Shown here piece after piece: positions 54,501 through 64,000 of a DNA stretch of 64,000 bases. Position numbers and translations under genes: made by a program. Under the pieces are notes generated by a model. It ran no database searches. It was not told where the DNA came from and saw nothing but the letters and a program-made list of their open reading frames with translations. Position 1 is the first letter of the stretch, and every line of letters starts with the position of its first letter. The DNA is taken from positions 47,570-111,569 of the forward strand of contig NW_014577660.1 of the NCBI RefSeq assembly GCF_000485595.1, in the 5' to 3' direction. The stretch comes from Priapulus caudatus (Eukaryota; Priapulida; Priapulimorpha; Priapulimorphida; Priapulidae).

Positions 54501-57500
54501 CATCTCTGAATTACTGAAGTGCATTAATTGTTATTTTGTAGGTCCCTTCACAGACGTTGTGACAACCAATTTAAAACTGATCAACCCAACAGAAAAAAAG
54601 GTTTGCTTCAAGGTGAAAACGACCGCGCCAAAGCGCTACTGTGTGCGGCCTAACAGTGGCATAATTTCTCCCAATGCTGATGTTTTAATATCAGGTAATC
54701 GCAGTAATACAAGTTATAGTCCCTACTTAATATTTGTCAAAATACTATTGTCCAATTTACTTAGGTTATATATATATATATACACACACAAGTTGTGTGC
54801 ATGTGTGTACGCATATATATCCATGCATCATGTGATTTCCCAGTTAAATTGTATGGAATTTTAATTTACTACTGCATTACATAGGTGCAGGTATTTTATA
54901 TTTCTTAAATCCCCATGGAGCAAATTTATCAGATGAAAACGGACAAAAATACATCGAATTAAAATGCGTTTTATTCATCACAGATGAGCTAGATGTTTGT
55001 AGCATTAGGCGTACAAGGCTGTGTTTAACAGACCCTGAACACTATTAATAATTAATTAGCAGTGTATTAATCATCAATTGCATGTAAAACATTAGTGGTC
55101 ACAATGCCTCATTTTATTCATTTCAGTAATGCTGCAACCCTTTGAATTTGATCCCAATGAGAAGAGCAAACACAAGTTTATGGTGCAGACAGTGTTTGCG
55201 GCCACGGATGATCCTGACCTGGAGACAGTGGTATGTATATAATTAAATAGAGTAAACAGTTGATTATTGGGCACAAATGCAGTGTGTTTCAATGGTATTT
55301 TCACGTGATTATGTATATTTTACACTGTGCCTACGTCTGTGACTCACCATGCCGACATGGAGCGTTTGTACGCAGCGACTTAATCTTTTGTATCTGTAAA
55401 GTTGTGTGCGTAGCATCTCCATGCGTGGCGATACCTGTGCGATGGTGTGATATGGCAAAGACTGATTCTAATGCATCATGTTGGTCATTGCTTGCTCTTT
55501 CAGTGGAGAGATGCGTCACCAGATCAGCTGATGGACAGCAAACTCAAGTGTGTGTTCATATTTCCTGTTGACTCGGCGCAGAATAATTTAGACGTGTCCT
55601 CATCTCCTGCACCTGCACCAGGTGTGGAGGAGATGAAGCCGAATGTGGCAAAGCTTAGTGAGGCAAGAGCCTCGCCCAAGGTGAGTCTCCTCCTGTGCGT
55701 GTGCATGCCTGCACGTCTGCCTGTTTGTGTGTGAGTGTGTCTGTACGCCTGCACCTGAAAGTCACGGTCTTGGACTATAAATTATATTGAATTTATGTGA
55801 CAATTTTCAGTCGGGTTTATGAAAGGTTACTTGCGGTCAGTTTTCGTTGTAAACATAGGCTGTGTTGGTAATTTTATGTGTAATGAGCCTATTAACTCCG
55901 CATTGTAGACACTTGACCTTCACTTCACCATCCTATTGGCAATATTTATTGCCAGGCTTAACAGGGCTTTTCCAAGTTTTTGCGTGTACAGATATCGTAT
56001 GTAATATATAGGTTCATTTTCAGGTAAACAACGTGGAGACGGATCTAAGGAATGCAATGGCAGAAAATAAGAGATTGTTGTCAGAAATAGATGCTTTGAG
56101 GAAGGAAAACAAGACATGGAGGGTATGTCTACTGTCTTGGTTATTAGCTCGCCTTGACATCGTCAAGATGAGCTATTGCCATGGGGTGTCGTACGTCCGT
56201 CCGTCCGTCAAAATTTGGCTACGGTCAACGATAACTCAAGAACCGTTTGACCCACATGTTTCAAATTGCATATAGTTGTTACTCCTATGGCAGTATGGGA
56301 GAGGTTTGAAAGTCCTATTTTGGAGCACGCCAGTTTACCTACATTCGAGCCACGTCCACTTTTTGACAAAAATAGAAATGGCCACAAGTCAGTTCAGGTT
56401 CAATGGGTTTTGCTCTTTTCTGGTATGTGAATTAATGAGGACTGGCCCCAAAACATATCACACAGGTTTTGATTTTTTTTTTTAAATGATGCAAATTAGG
56501 TAGATTTTGGCAATTTCACTATGCATTTAGAGTGTCTGCCTATGGTCAACGATAACTCAAGAACCGTTTGACCCACATGTTTCAAATTGAATACAGTTGT
56601 TACTCCTATGGGAGAGATTTGAGCTTCCTATTTTGGAGCACGCCAGTCGACCTACTTTTGAGCCACGCCAACTTTTTGGCAAAAATGAAAATGGCTATCT
56701 AAATTCATTCGATTTTGTTAAATTTTGGTATGTGAATGTGTAAGGCTAGCCCCAAAACAGTTGTTACTCCTATGGGAGAGATTACAACGTCCTATTACGT
56801 TTATTTCATCAAACTGGTCAACAACTCTACAATCATACCTATATACGTGTAATATTGTGTTTTAGATTCTTCGTTACACTAATTTGACTGGAATATTTTA
56901 TTGTTTTTATTTGCGTGATAATCGAAAACCAAAATGGCGATCATTTAGGCGTAGGACCATCTCTCGTCAAGATTTCAGACTTTTAGATCTGAAACATTTA
57001 TTTTCGCATCAAAACTTATGCATATATCATTATCAAGAGTATATAATGGGAGATATGCTATATAATGGGAGCTATGCTATATAATATACTCTTGCTTTAT
57101 ATATCCCCCCTCCCTCTTCTATCACACCCAAGGTGAGCTACAGTGTCATTGACACTTTCATTACTTGGAGAAATTATGGTTATTCAATAGCACAACATAT
57201 CACATAAACACATATCTTAGGCCGTTGTTAATTAATTAAACCTTTTGTATAATACCAAGCATGGCAAGAAGTGCTGGGTATTTGCACTCAAAAAAATTCT
57301 AACTATCATACTGAAAATTTAACTTAATTGTATCCCCCGCGACGAAGTCGGCGGGGATACTATGGTTTCATGTCTCCCCAGCCGCCGCCACTAACTATCA
57401 TACTGAAAATTTAACTTAATTGTATCCCCCGCGACGAAGTCGGCGGGGATACTATGGTTTCATGTCTCCCCAGCCGCCGCCGCCGCAGACACTTTCCCTT

Positions 57501-60091
57501 CCGCTCTATAACTCGACCCCTAATTGACGTAGCGCTACCAAACTTGGTATACTTACACATCTTTGGGAGAAGGTGAGCAGCGTACCAAAACCAGCTCACT
57601 GCGGCCTTCATTTGACCTTTACCTTGACCTTGATCATATTTCCCTTCCGCTCTCTAACTCGGCCCCTAATTGCCCTAGCACTACCAAACTTGGTATACTT
57701 ACACATCTTGGGGAGAAGGTGAGCAGCGTACCAAAACCAGGTCACTACGATCTTTATTTGACCTTTACCTTGACCTTCATCATATTTCCCTTCCGCTCTA
57801 TAACTCGGGGCTCCTAATTGACCTAGCGCTACCAAACTTGGTATACTTACACATCTTGGGGAGAAGGTGCGCAGCGTACCAAAACCAGGTCACTGCGACC
57901 TTTATTTGACCTTGACCTTGATCATATTTCCCTTCCGCTCTATAACTCGGCCCCTAATTGACCTAGCGCTACCCAAACCAGGTCATTACGACCTTTATTT
58001 GACCTTGATCATATTTCCCTTCCGCTCTATAACTCGGCCCCTAATTGACCTAGCGCGACCAAACCTGGTATACTTACACATCTTTGGGAGAAGGTGCGCA
58101 GCGTACCAAAACCAGGTCACTACGACCTTTATTTGACCTTTACCTTGACCTTGCTTATATTTCCCTTCCGCTCTATAACTCGGCCCCTAATTGACCCAGC
58201 GCTACCAAACTTGGTATACTTACACATCTTGGGGAGAAGGTGCGCAGCGTACCAAAACCAGGTCACTACGATCTTTATTTGACCTTTACCTTGACCTTCA
58301 TCATATTTCCCTTCCACTCTATAACTCGGCCCCTAATTGACCTGGCGCTACCAAACTTGGTATACTTACACATCTTAGGGAGAAGGTGTGTCGCGTACCA
58401 AAACCCCTAAGGCAACCAATTTTAACATACTTGCACATCTCAGGGAGATGAGTTGTGTAACAAACCGTTGTCTTTGTGACTTATTTAACTTTACCTACCT
58501 TCTACGTTCTTACAGAGATATTTCATTCATACTTAACTAGATCACGGGGGATACATGTAGTTGGCGACAACTGCCCTTTCTAGTTATTTGTCTAGCACAG
58601 AATGTAGCAGTAGAATTTAGCAGTAAGCAGTGACACTTTGTAAGTAATTTTTATGTAATGCTAACAGTTAGTGTATCAACAGTGCCTAGCTCATTGAATA
58701 TCCCATTCTACTAGTAACAGCTGATATAGTAAGTGTCACAGTGAAAGCTACACCCTCAGCTTCCCAAATTAGCAAGGATAAACCACTGTGTTGTAATATC
58801 ACTGACCAGTTCAAATTACCACTCTTTTACTGACCGCAGTAGTAAAAGCAGACAGGATCACATGGAATGTTAGAGAATGCCGAATTAGCCAGGGGATGTG
58901 GGCTTACCACATCTTTCTATAAAAGTTTTCATTAAAGCCTTACCCTCTACATTGTGTGGAACAATTGTTGGAACAATTATGATTCTGTCAAACCAACAAG
59001 TTTTGTGAAAAGGATGATTCTGTCAAACCAACAAGTTTTGTGAAAAGGAAAATACTATAAAATATTCCCTTAAAGCCCTGCTCATGCAGGTCGTCCTATG
59101 ATTTGACTATCGCCGATTAGCAGCGTAGCAACACTATACATCGCCGATCAGATCGTAGTGTTCTGCAGGAAACGTAGACAGGTTTGCGGCCCCAGTATTT
59201 GTACTAGCACAAGCAGTTCTTTAGCACAAACAGAGCAAGCTTGACGCCGGGACCAGTCTACATAAAACGAGTTACATGACCAACAAAATGGCGCTTACCA
59301 GTAAACATCAGGTAACTTCGTAAATCTATCCTCAATTTTCTGAAAATCGTTATAATCATGTGCAGAAAAAGAATTAAAAAAATTGCCTGTGATATATACG
59401 GAAAACTTAATATATATTTGAGAAAGGGTTTGTGCAATATTCCCTCCTTGTAAACTGCTGTGTAGGCTGCCATTTTGTTAACCACGTGACTTTTGATAAT
59501 CATGTGACTCGACACGTAGTGGTGATTGGCTGCCACTCACGATTTGTCGCCGACCGTCGCATAGAAATAGAACCGTTTCTATTCCTGCGATCGCAGTCGG
59601 CGACCGTATTTTCGATCGTAAGATAACTCGTGTCGAGTTTTGACGTACGATCTTCAAATTTTGTCCGTGACTAGGTCGTAAGGGCGACCTGAGTTAGCCT
59701 TAACACTCAATTCAACAATGATGTTTAGAGAGAAAAACATATAACATATCTCACTGGCGCTTGGGACATATGTACTGCAACATTCACCCTCAGCCATTTC
59801 TGTGGATTCAGTAGGATTTGCTGCAACGTAGTGTGTTATCACTTCAATGCTAAAGTGTTGTTGTAGCTAACGGTTACTATCTACGCTCTCTTGTTTCAGG
59901 ATGACGACCTGAGGTTACGGCGGGCCGTGCAGTCGTCCTCTGGGTCGGAGCAGGTGCACACCGTGCCTGCCGGGCAGACGGGAACGTTCAGCACGCTGCA
60001 GCAGCTCACCCAGGGCAACGCGATCCCACCAATCATGTACCTGGTTGCCGCCCTCATTCTAGGCCTCATAGTCGGCAAGTTTATACTGTGA
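48582..60091 (+). CDS. VAPA: VAMP-associated protein (VAPA/VAPB), complete, 6 exons
   Basis: Exons 48582-48642, 54542-54694, 55127-55230, 55504-55680, 56024-56122 and 59900-60091 join in phase, giving 261 residues; human VAPs have about 243-249. The N-terminal MSP domain (about 7-125) shows [31 protein letters not shown] and [10 protein letters not shown], with K88 and M90 at the positions used to bind FFAT motifs, and P57 matching the proline mutated in human VAPB disease. A Ser/Pro/Ala-rich linker follows. The coiled coil is largely exon 5 (166-198), and a C-terminal membrane anchor ends the protein ([22 protein letters not shown]) with a GxxxG-type motif. VAPs are ER tail-anchored receptors at membrane contact sites. 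VAPA and VAPB cannot be told apart here; a single pre-duplication gene is likely. Introns 1 (5.9 kb) and 5 (3.8 kb) are packed with repeats. Confidence 0.96.
48690..51672. repeat. Nested inverted-repeat complex in VAP intron 1
   Basis: The outermost arms are foldback-family copies 48690-48870 (-) and 51490-51672 (+), whose ends read CACAGGCACTT and AAGTGCCTGTG. Inside lie, in order: a GTA/TAC hairpin (48875-49005); two nested hairpins with arms about 49005-49280/50010-50300 and 49365-49640/49738-50010; a foldback with CCCTAA repeats in its loop (50385-50565); and another pair with arms 50575-50805/51250-51480. No transposase was found. The whole complex lies inside one intron of an apparently intact gene. 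Confidence 0.8.
50385..50565. repeat. Foldback with interstitial telomere-like repeat in its loop
   Basis: Arms carry TGCCTGGCAGCCGGGCACGG and, inverted, CCGTGCCCGGCAGCC. The stretch between them includes CCTAACCCTAACCCTAACCC at 50433-50452, three to four copies of the animal telomere unit. GTGGCTATAT and ATATAGCCAC mark the outer ends. Confidence 0.8.
54097..54540. repeat. Direct duplication of the 3' end of VAP intron 1 with central palindrome
   Basis: Bases about 54097-54272 and 54351-54540 are diverged copies; both contain ACAATAAAGAATAATA, GTTGGTCTCTACTGTAAAA and ATTCATGCCATCACGT. Between them is a palindrome built of TATATATATATCAAGAGC, AATAATACCTATT and their complements. The second copy runs into the exon 2 acceptor (TTATTTTGTAG). 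Confidence 0.8.
56146..57162 (+). repeat. Hairpin-ended dispersed repeat, family A copy 5
   Basis: A subfamily 2 copy, closely similar to 7517-8510, including the internal duplication of the CAACGATAACTCAAGAACCG phrase. It starts about 24 bp after the exon 5 donor. The 5' hairpin is intact (CTTGACATCGTCAAG) and is followed by GTACGTCCGTCCGTCCGTC. Confidence 0.85.
57299..57482. repeat. 92-bp tandem duplication carrying hairpin family B end
   Basis: Units 57299-57390 and 57391-57482 are nearly identical. Each contains GTATCCCCCGCGAC-GAA-GTCGGCGGGGATAC, shown in parts, a long-stem hairpin with loop GAA. A matching lone end (ACGGGGGATAC) occurs near 58545, so the family B element spans about 57330-58557. 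Confidence 0.85.
57493..58420 (+). repeat. 146-bp tandem array in VAP intron 5
   Basis: The phrase TTTCCCTTCCGCTCTATAAC recurs with starts near 57493, 57639, 57785, 57927, 58013, 58159 and 58305. The steps are 146, 146, 142, 86, 146 and 146 bp; the short step is a unit with an internal deletion. Each full unit also carries TGGTATACTTACACATCTT, CCAGGTCACT and TTTGACCTTTACCTTGACC. The array lies within family B. Confidence 0.9.
58965..59050. repeat. ~34-bp tandem duplication
   Basis: GATTCTGTCAAACCAACAAG plus TTTTGTGAAAAGGA occurs twice in succession in VAP intron 5. The copies appear identical. Confidence 0.9.
59069..59703. mobile_element. Possible TTAA-flanked MITE in VAP intron 5
   Basis: The left end reads TTAAAGCCCTGCTCATGCAG then GTCGTCC; the right end reads GGGCGACCTGAGTTAGCC then TTAA. 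The ends are imperfect inverted repeats with TTAA outside, as in piggyBac-type elements. The interior has GATCGCAGTCGGCGACCG-like palindromic text and no transposase. Confidence 0.4.
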
Positions 60092-63000
60092 ATGACTCCT
60101 GGCACCCCCCTGCATTGCTATTCTTTGCTCTCGTGCCCTGTCCTGTGCTCGCCTGCCCGACGCAACGAAAGAGAGAGAGAGAGCACAAAGTTGTATCTTC
60201 CTGGGAGGTAAACAGTATACTTCGATGAGCAATTTCGAATGACTTCACTGATCTGTAATATTCCTGTCAATGATTTACTGGGTTTTGTAGCGACTTCATC
60301 CTTCAGCTAATTAATACGAAAATGCCTATCACGGGAATATTGTACATTTCAGTAGAATGGGAAAAGTATTGTGCCGGGCATTGTATAAAGTTTAACAAAG
60401 CACGTTTTTTCCTGTTTATAACTCCCGTTGCAAACAGTGGGTATATATGGAAAATACAAATACAGTAGTTGTTCAGTTAGGATATGAAGTAACGCTACAG
60501 CTTAAGAGGATAAACTGTCGTATTTTGAGGTGAATTTGTTTTCCAATTGTATTTAATTAGAGAATGTAGTGCAATAGCAACCTTTAAATGAGATTCATCA
60601 ATTAAATAGCAGTGTGTGTATTATTTGACTGCTGGCTCTATTTAGATGCCATTAAGTATGAATTTATAAAGGTTTTAAGCAATATTACTTTGTTTGAGAT
60701 GTCAAATTGTTACCATGTTTCCGTTTTAGCACGTTGGCTGACAAAATGCAGGATTTTTTATTGGAAAAGAATTCCATCGGTGTATCTAAGCATGATGAGG
60801 CTGTGGAGTAACTTGTAACTCGTGCTTGTATTTGCGAAAAAGGGCAGGTGGAACACTAAAATATTTAGACATACGTGCCAGTCAAACAAAGAAGGCCCTG
60901 TGTTGTAAGTTAACATACAACTCCTGATATAATGTGGTGTAGGGGCTTAATGGCAGCTGAAGGGTACTTGTCACTTAAGGTTTAAGCCTAACATGCCTAA
61001 TGGCTTGCGACAAGCAGAGGATGAAGTGAGGGATATTGCCGGTGGTGTATGCACTCCCATACAAACATTTTAGCCATAGACCGTAGTTTCTGGGGACACT
61101 TTTGACACAAAGGGACAAACAAAGAAAAGTTTCTCCATTGAGTAGCCCACCAAGAGATAGGAGGCACTCAGGTTGTAAGGATGGTGGTTTATTTATGGTG
61201 TGCTTGTTATCTAGTAGCACATACACCTGTGGTGAGGCTGCTGTATCAGTCCGAGTGAGTTCGTGCAAGTTTATTTAGTGCTGAAGTTCGTCAGCCAACA
61301 TGCTGTGTGTTTATGTTGCGGGCAAGCTGTGTTGTCGCTATGCCCCAGTCATTCCTACTACCCACACTCGTGGGGGCAAAGTTGAGCTAGCGTTGCATAT
61401 ACAAACATGTACCCGGTCCATTCTTATAAGGTCCAAATAGGTGTCGAAATTTTTCTCACTCATATTCTTTTTTCCTTTTGTATTCATAGCATTATTTTAT
61501 TCATCTTGCTCATAGCTGAATGGTGACACTTAAAAATACGCCTGTTAATATGATAATATCACGTGAATGGTTTTGGTGTTCGAGCAACGACTCCATAGAA
61601 GATTGTATTAAGAAAATTCGTGTCTCTGCCTTTAATATTATTAGTAAGCAGTTATCTGTAAGCAAACCGAGTCTTGTCTATTCGCTATATGTGTAAAAAG
61701 CTGCTGGCTAATGTTTGTACGTGTGCATGTGCGTGTGTGCGCGTGCACACGTGCGTGCATGTGTGTCTGTGTCTGTAGCTTATACGCTACCAGTTATTCT
61801 TAATGACCCAGTAATTTTATGTTTCTTACATACTGCAAGCTGCTATGTTAATCCAAATATTATATGCTAAACTTTTGCAAAAGGCAAAGCAACCGCGTTC
61901 TTTGCAAATGGCACTGCATGCAAATACCGAGTTTTGTATACATTAAAATGGGGAACGCTTCACAAGCTTTTCTTACGTGGTCTCCCACGATTTGGAGCTA
62001 ATACAGTGGTTATCTAGTATAATTACCTATACGAGCATGATTGAATATTTGTTGCTTGCTATATAATAAATGGCAGGTTTTGCGTGCAAGTTAATTTTTT
62101 TTTAGCAATAGTTAATCTTGTGCAGATCTTGTCAGATGTTGGTGAATTTTCCCTTTGTATAAATAATATTAACTATATCACTTTATCACGGTATGTTGAT
62201 GTAAACCTTTCAATCTAGCGGAATATCCGATAATTAATTATTATTCACCAGGACTTTCAGAATAAGACCAAGTCCAAGAGGTATGATTATTCTGAAGCCG
62301 ATACACCCTGCAACCACTTTTCCAGTACAATTTTTCAGTCATTATTATAAGGGTGATGTGGATTTGATGCATGGGTAACTGGCTACTTGGGGAAACTATA
62401 TGTATTTTCGAAGACTGAAGGAAATCACCAACAACGTGATCGCAATGCGCTGACCGTTTTTACGTCATTTGCAACTATTGCAAAAGCATAAGCAAAACGG
62501 CAGCAGATAAGCTTAGTAGATGGCTGAGAACTGTGAGCCTGACTTAAAAAGGTATAGTAGGAAGGTAACGTGTGGGCGTGACTAACCACGCTACTAAAGG
62601 TACACAGTTCCGCGCATGTATAAGCGAACAGAGAAATGGGTGCTGTAATGTGAACGTAGAGCGAATTGGAATTGCGAGCATATAGAGCAATTGCTTACCT
62701 AGGCACTAGTGTGGAAAAGGGTTGGTGGTATAAACTGGCAGGTATGCACTGCAGTACCATATTGCAACAGCATCACGCCGTCTTGTGAATATACATTGTA
62801 AAATTTATTTATGGTAAATTGCTGTTAAGACTACACTTCGTGTACTAAATAAAAGCATTGTGTTACTGATCAACCGTGACTTTATGAGCATGGCAATTAG
62901 CAATGTGAACACGTGTTAATATATATATATATATATATACTGCATGTAAACTTAAACCAACACGTAAAAATTGACAAAACCTTAAATTCAGAGTTACAAT

Positions 63001-63130
63001 ATTTAATAACTTAGTGGCTTTAATTCATAGTTCTTATAAACATCACGATCAAAACTCCCATGTAAACTAACAGCTACTTTATGTAGCCAAGATTAGTTTT
63101 CAGGGGGACATGATACACACACGTGAATAT
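60092..63130. other. 3' flank of VAP
   Basis: AT-rich, unique-looking sequence. An AATAAA at 62848 and other A-rich stretches could serve as polyadenylation signals, but none can be chosen from sequence alone. A GTGCGTGTG tract lies near 61720-61770 and a TA run near 62915. No further gene was recognised. Confidence 0.5.
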
Positions 63131-63282
63131 GTTATACGTATAAACACGACATGTATATATCATGTTCTGCTGTTGTGTGCAACGTGACTGTACATGATGC
63201 TAAACGTCTGCAGGGAGATTGGCACGCGAAAAAATACAAAGTAAACAAATACAAAGCACCATCGTCACAGCTTTTTAGCCCG

Positions 63283-63358
63283 CCGCACACGCTGTGGAAC
63301 TTGCTGCGCCATCGTCCACACGTGGATGATGGCGCAGCATGTTCCACAGCGTGTGCGG
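63283..63358. repeat. 76-bp palindrome
   Basis: Arms starting CCGCACACGCTGTGGAAC and ending GTTCCACAGCGTGTGCGG are reverse complements with very few differences, meeting at CCACACGTGG. GAACAGCGTGTGCGGAG repeats part of the arm near 63395. Such a sequence could fold into a stable cruciform. Confidence 0.9.
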
Positions 63359-63486
63359 ATGCAAAATCCCTCGATCTGCATCGTGTGGAAGATTGAACAG
63401 CGTGTGCGGAGTGGCTGTGTAAATTTCCACACTCAATTCGCATTGTTCTTGATTGTTCGCTTGGACACGGAGCGTCGTTGAAGAGA

Positions 63487-63670
63487 GCGTTCACACGACG
63501 TTTGATCGATCAGTTCTTGGACATGCCTCAATAGCTGCGTTCACACATAGATACTACCCCAAGTAGTATCTATGGTTCACACGAGGATTTCAGTACCGTA
63601 CTTGAGCGTTCACACGCTAAACATATACGCGGCTTATTCAGTACCGTACTGAAATACGCGGCTTACTCGG
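63487..63670. repeat. GCGTTCACAC repeats with short palindromes
   Basis: GCGTTCACAC occurs near 63487, 63538 and 63606, and GGTTCACAC near 63574. Between them are the palindromes ATAGATACTACC/AGTAGTATCTAT and TTCAGTACCGTACTGAA, and a direct repeat TACGCGGCTTA. This resembles the subterminal structure of a DNA transposon, but ends were not resolved. Sequence from 63680 to the window end shows nothing recognisable. Confidence 0.5.
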
Positions 63671-64000
63671 CGCGGAATCACATTCCTTAATACATGGGTG
63701 ATAGATAACACAAGGATCTTATGCGAATTGATGAAGAACAGGCAGCTATACTCCCCCAGTTACTTGTAGTCATTTGGCAACAAAATGCATATCACAGACA
63801 AGACAGCAGTTGATTAAGTGGTATACCACCTCGATGAAAGTTTGCTCTAAAAACTGCCGAAGAAAGAAGCGTTTTACTCATTGACGTCCTATAAAGGTCA
63901 CTCACAGGGTCTAAGAATTAAAATAAAGTATTGGTGAAATTAGACAAATGTAGTTGAGATTAACTAACTTTGCGCAAGGACGGATACAATTGTATAAGTT

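Overview
The window is animal nuclear DNA. Six spliced genes with GT-AG introns (one intron is GC-AG) encode proteins found across Metazoa and beyond, and they sit among many foldback elements, MITE-like repeats, microsatellites and satellites. The proteins are closely similar to vertebrate and insect orthologues, and the repeats resemble those of marine invertebrates. An early-branching or other marine invertebrate fits best, but the species cannot be named from sequence alone. Short CCCTAA runs match the usual animal telomere repeat.

Layout. (1) 668-9208, + strand: a complete nine-exon POGLUT2/3 (KDELC)-type protein O-glucosyltransferase ending in KDEL. (2) 10706-17706, - strand: complete WRNIP1, nine exons, convergent with the first gene. 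(3) 17707-33704: about 16 kb without a gene. It holds nested inverted-repeat elements, a 3.1-kb degenerate satellite (about 20.83-23.95 kb) and purine/pyrimidine minisatellites that switch strand (24.5-27.2 kb and 29.28-30.28 kb). (4) 33705-35599, + strand: complete NDUFA10. (5) 37289-38578, - strand: a small two-membrane-segment protein resembling CD225/dispanins. (6) 39811-43612, - strand: complete ADAT2 in six exons, with a GC-AG intron directly before its catalytic HAE codons. (7) 43613-48581: intergenic repeats. (8) 48582-60091, + strand: complete VAP (VAPA/VAPB) in six exons. Its first intron holds a nested set of inverted repeats of about 3 kb, and its fifth intron holds a 146-bp tandem array. 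(9) 60092-64000: 3' flank with one striking palindrome.

The genes are unrelated housekeeping functions (ER/secretory glycosylation, DNA-damage tolerance, complex I, tRNA wobble editing, ER contact sites) and do not form a pathway. Gene models were built by hand from reading frame, splice consensus and remembered family motifs, so exon ends are inferences unless stated.

The most distinctive content is in the repeats. Three families start with the same kind of hairpin (stem ending GAC, three-base loop, GTC) and at least two of them place a CGTC/GACG microsatellite beside it. One family has five copies here, including one with a 9-bp target-site duplication and a paralogous empty site. Several purine/pyrimidine and satellite blocks look so irregular that sequencing or assembly error must be considered.
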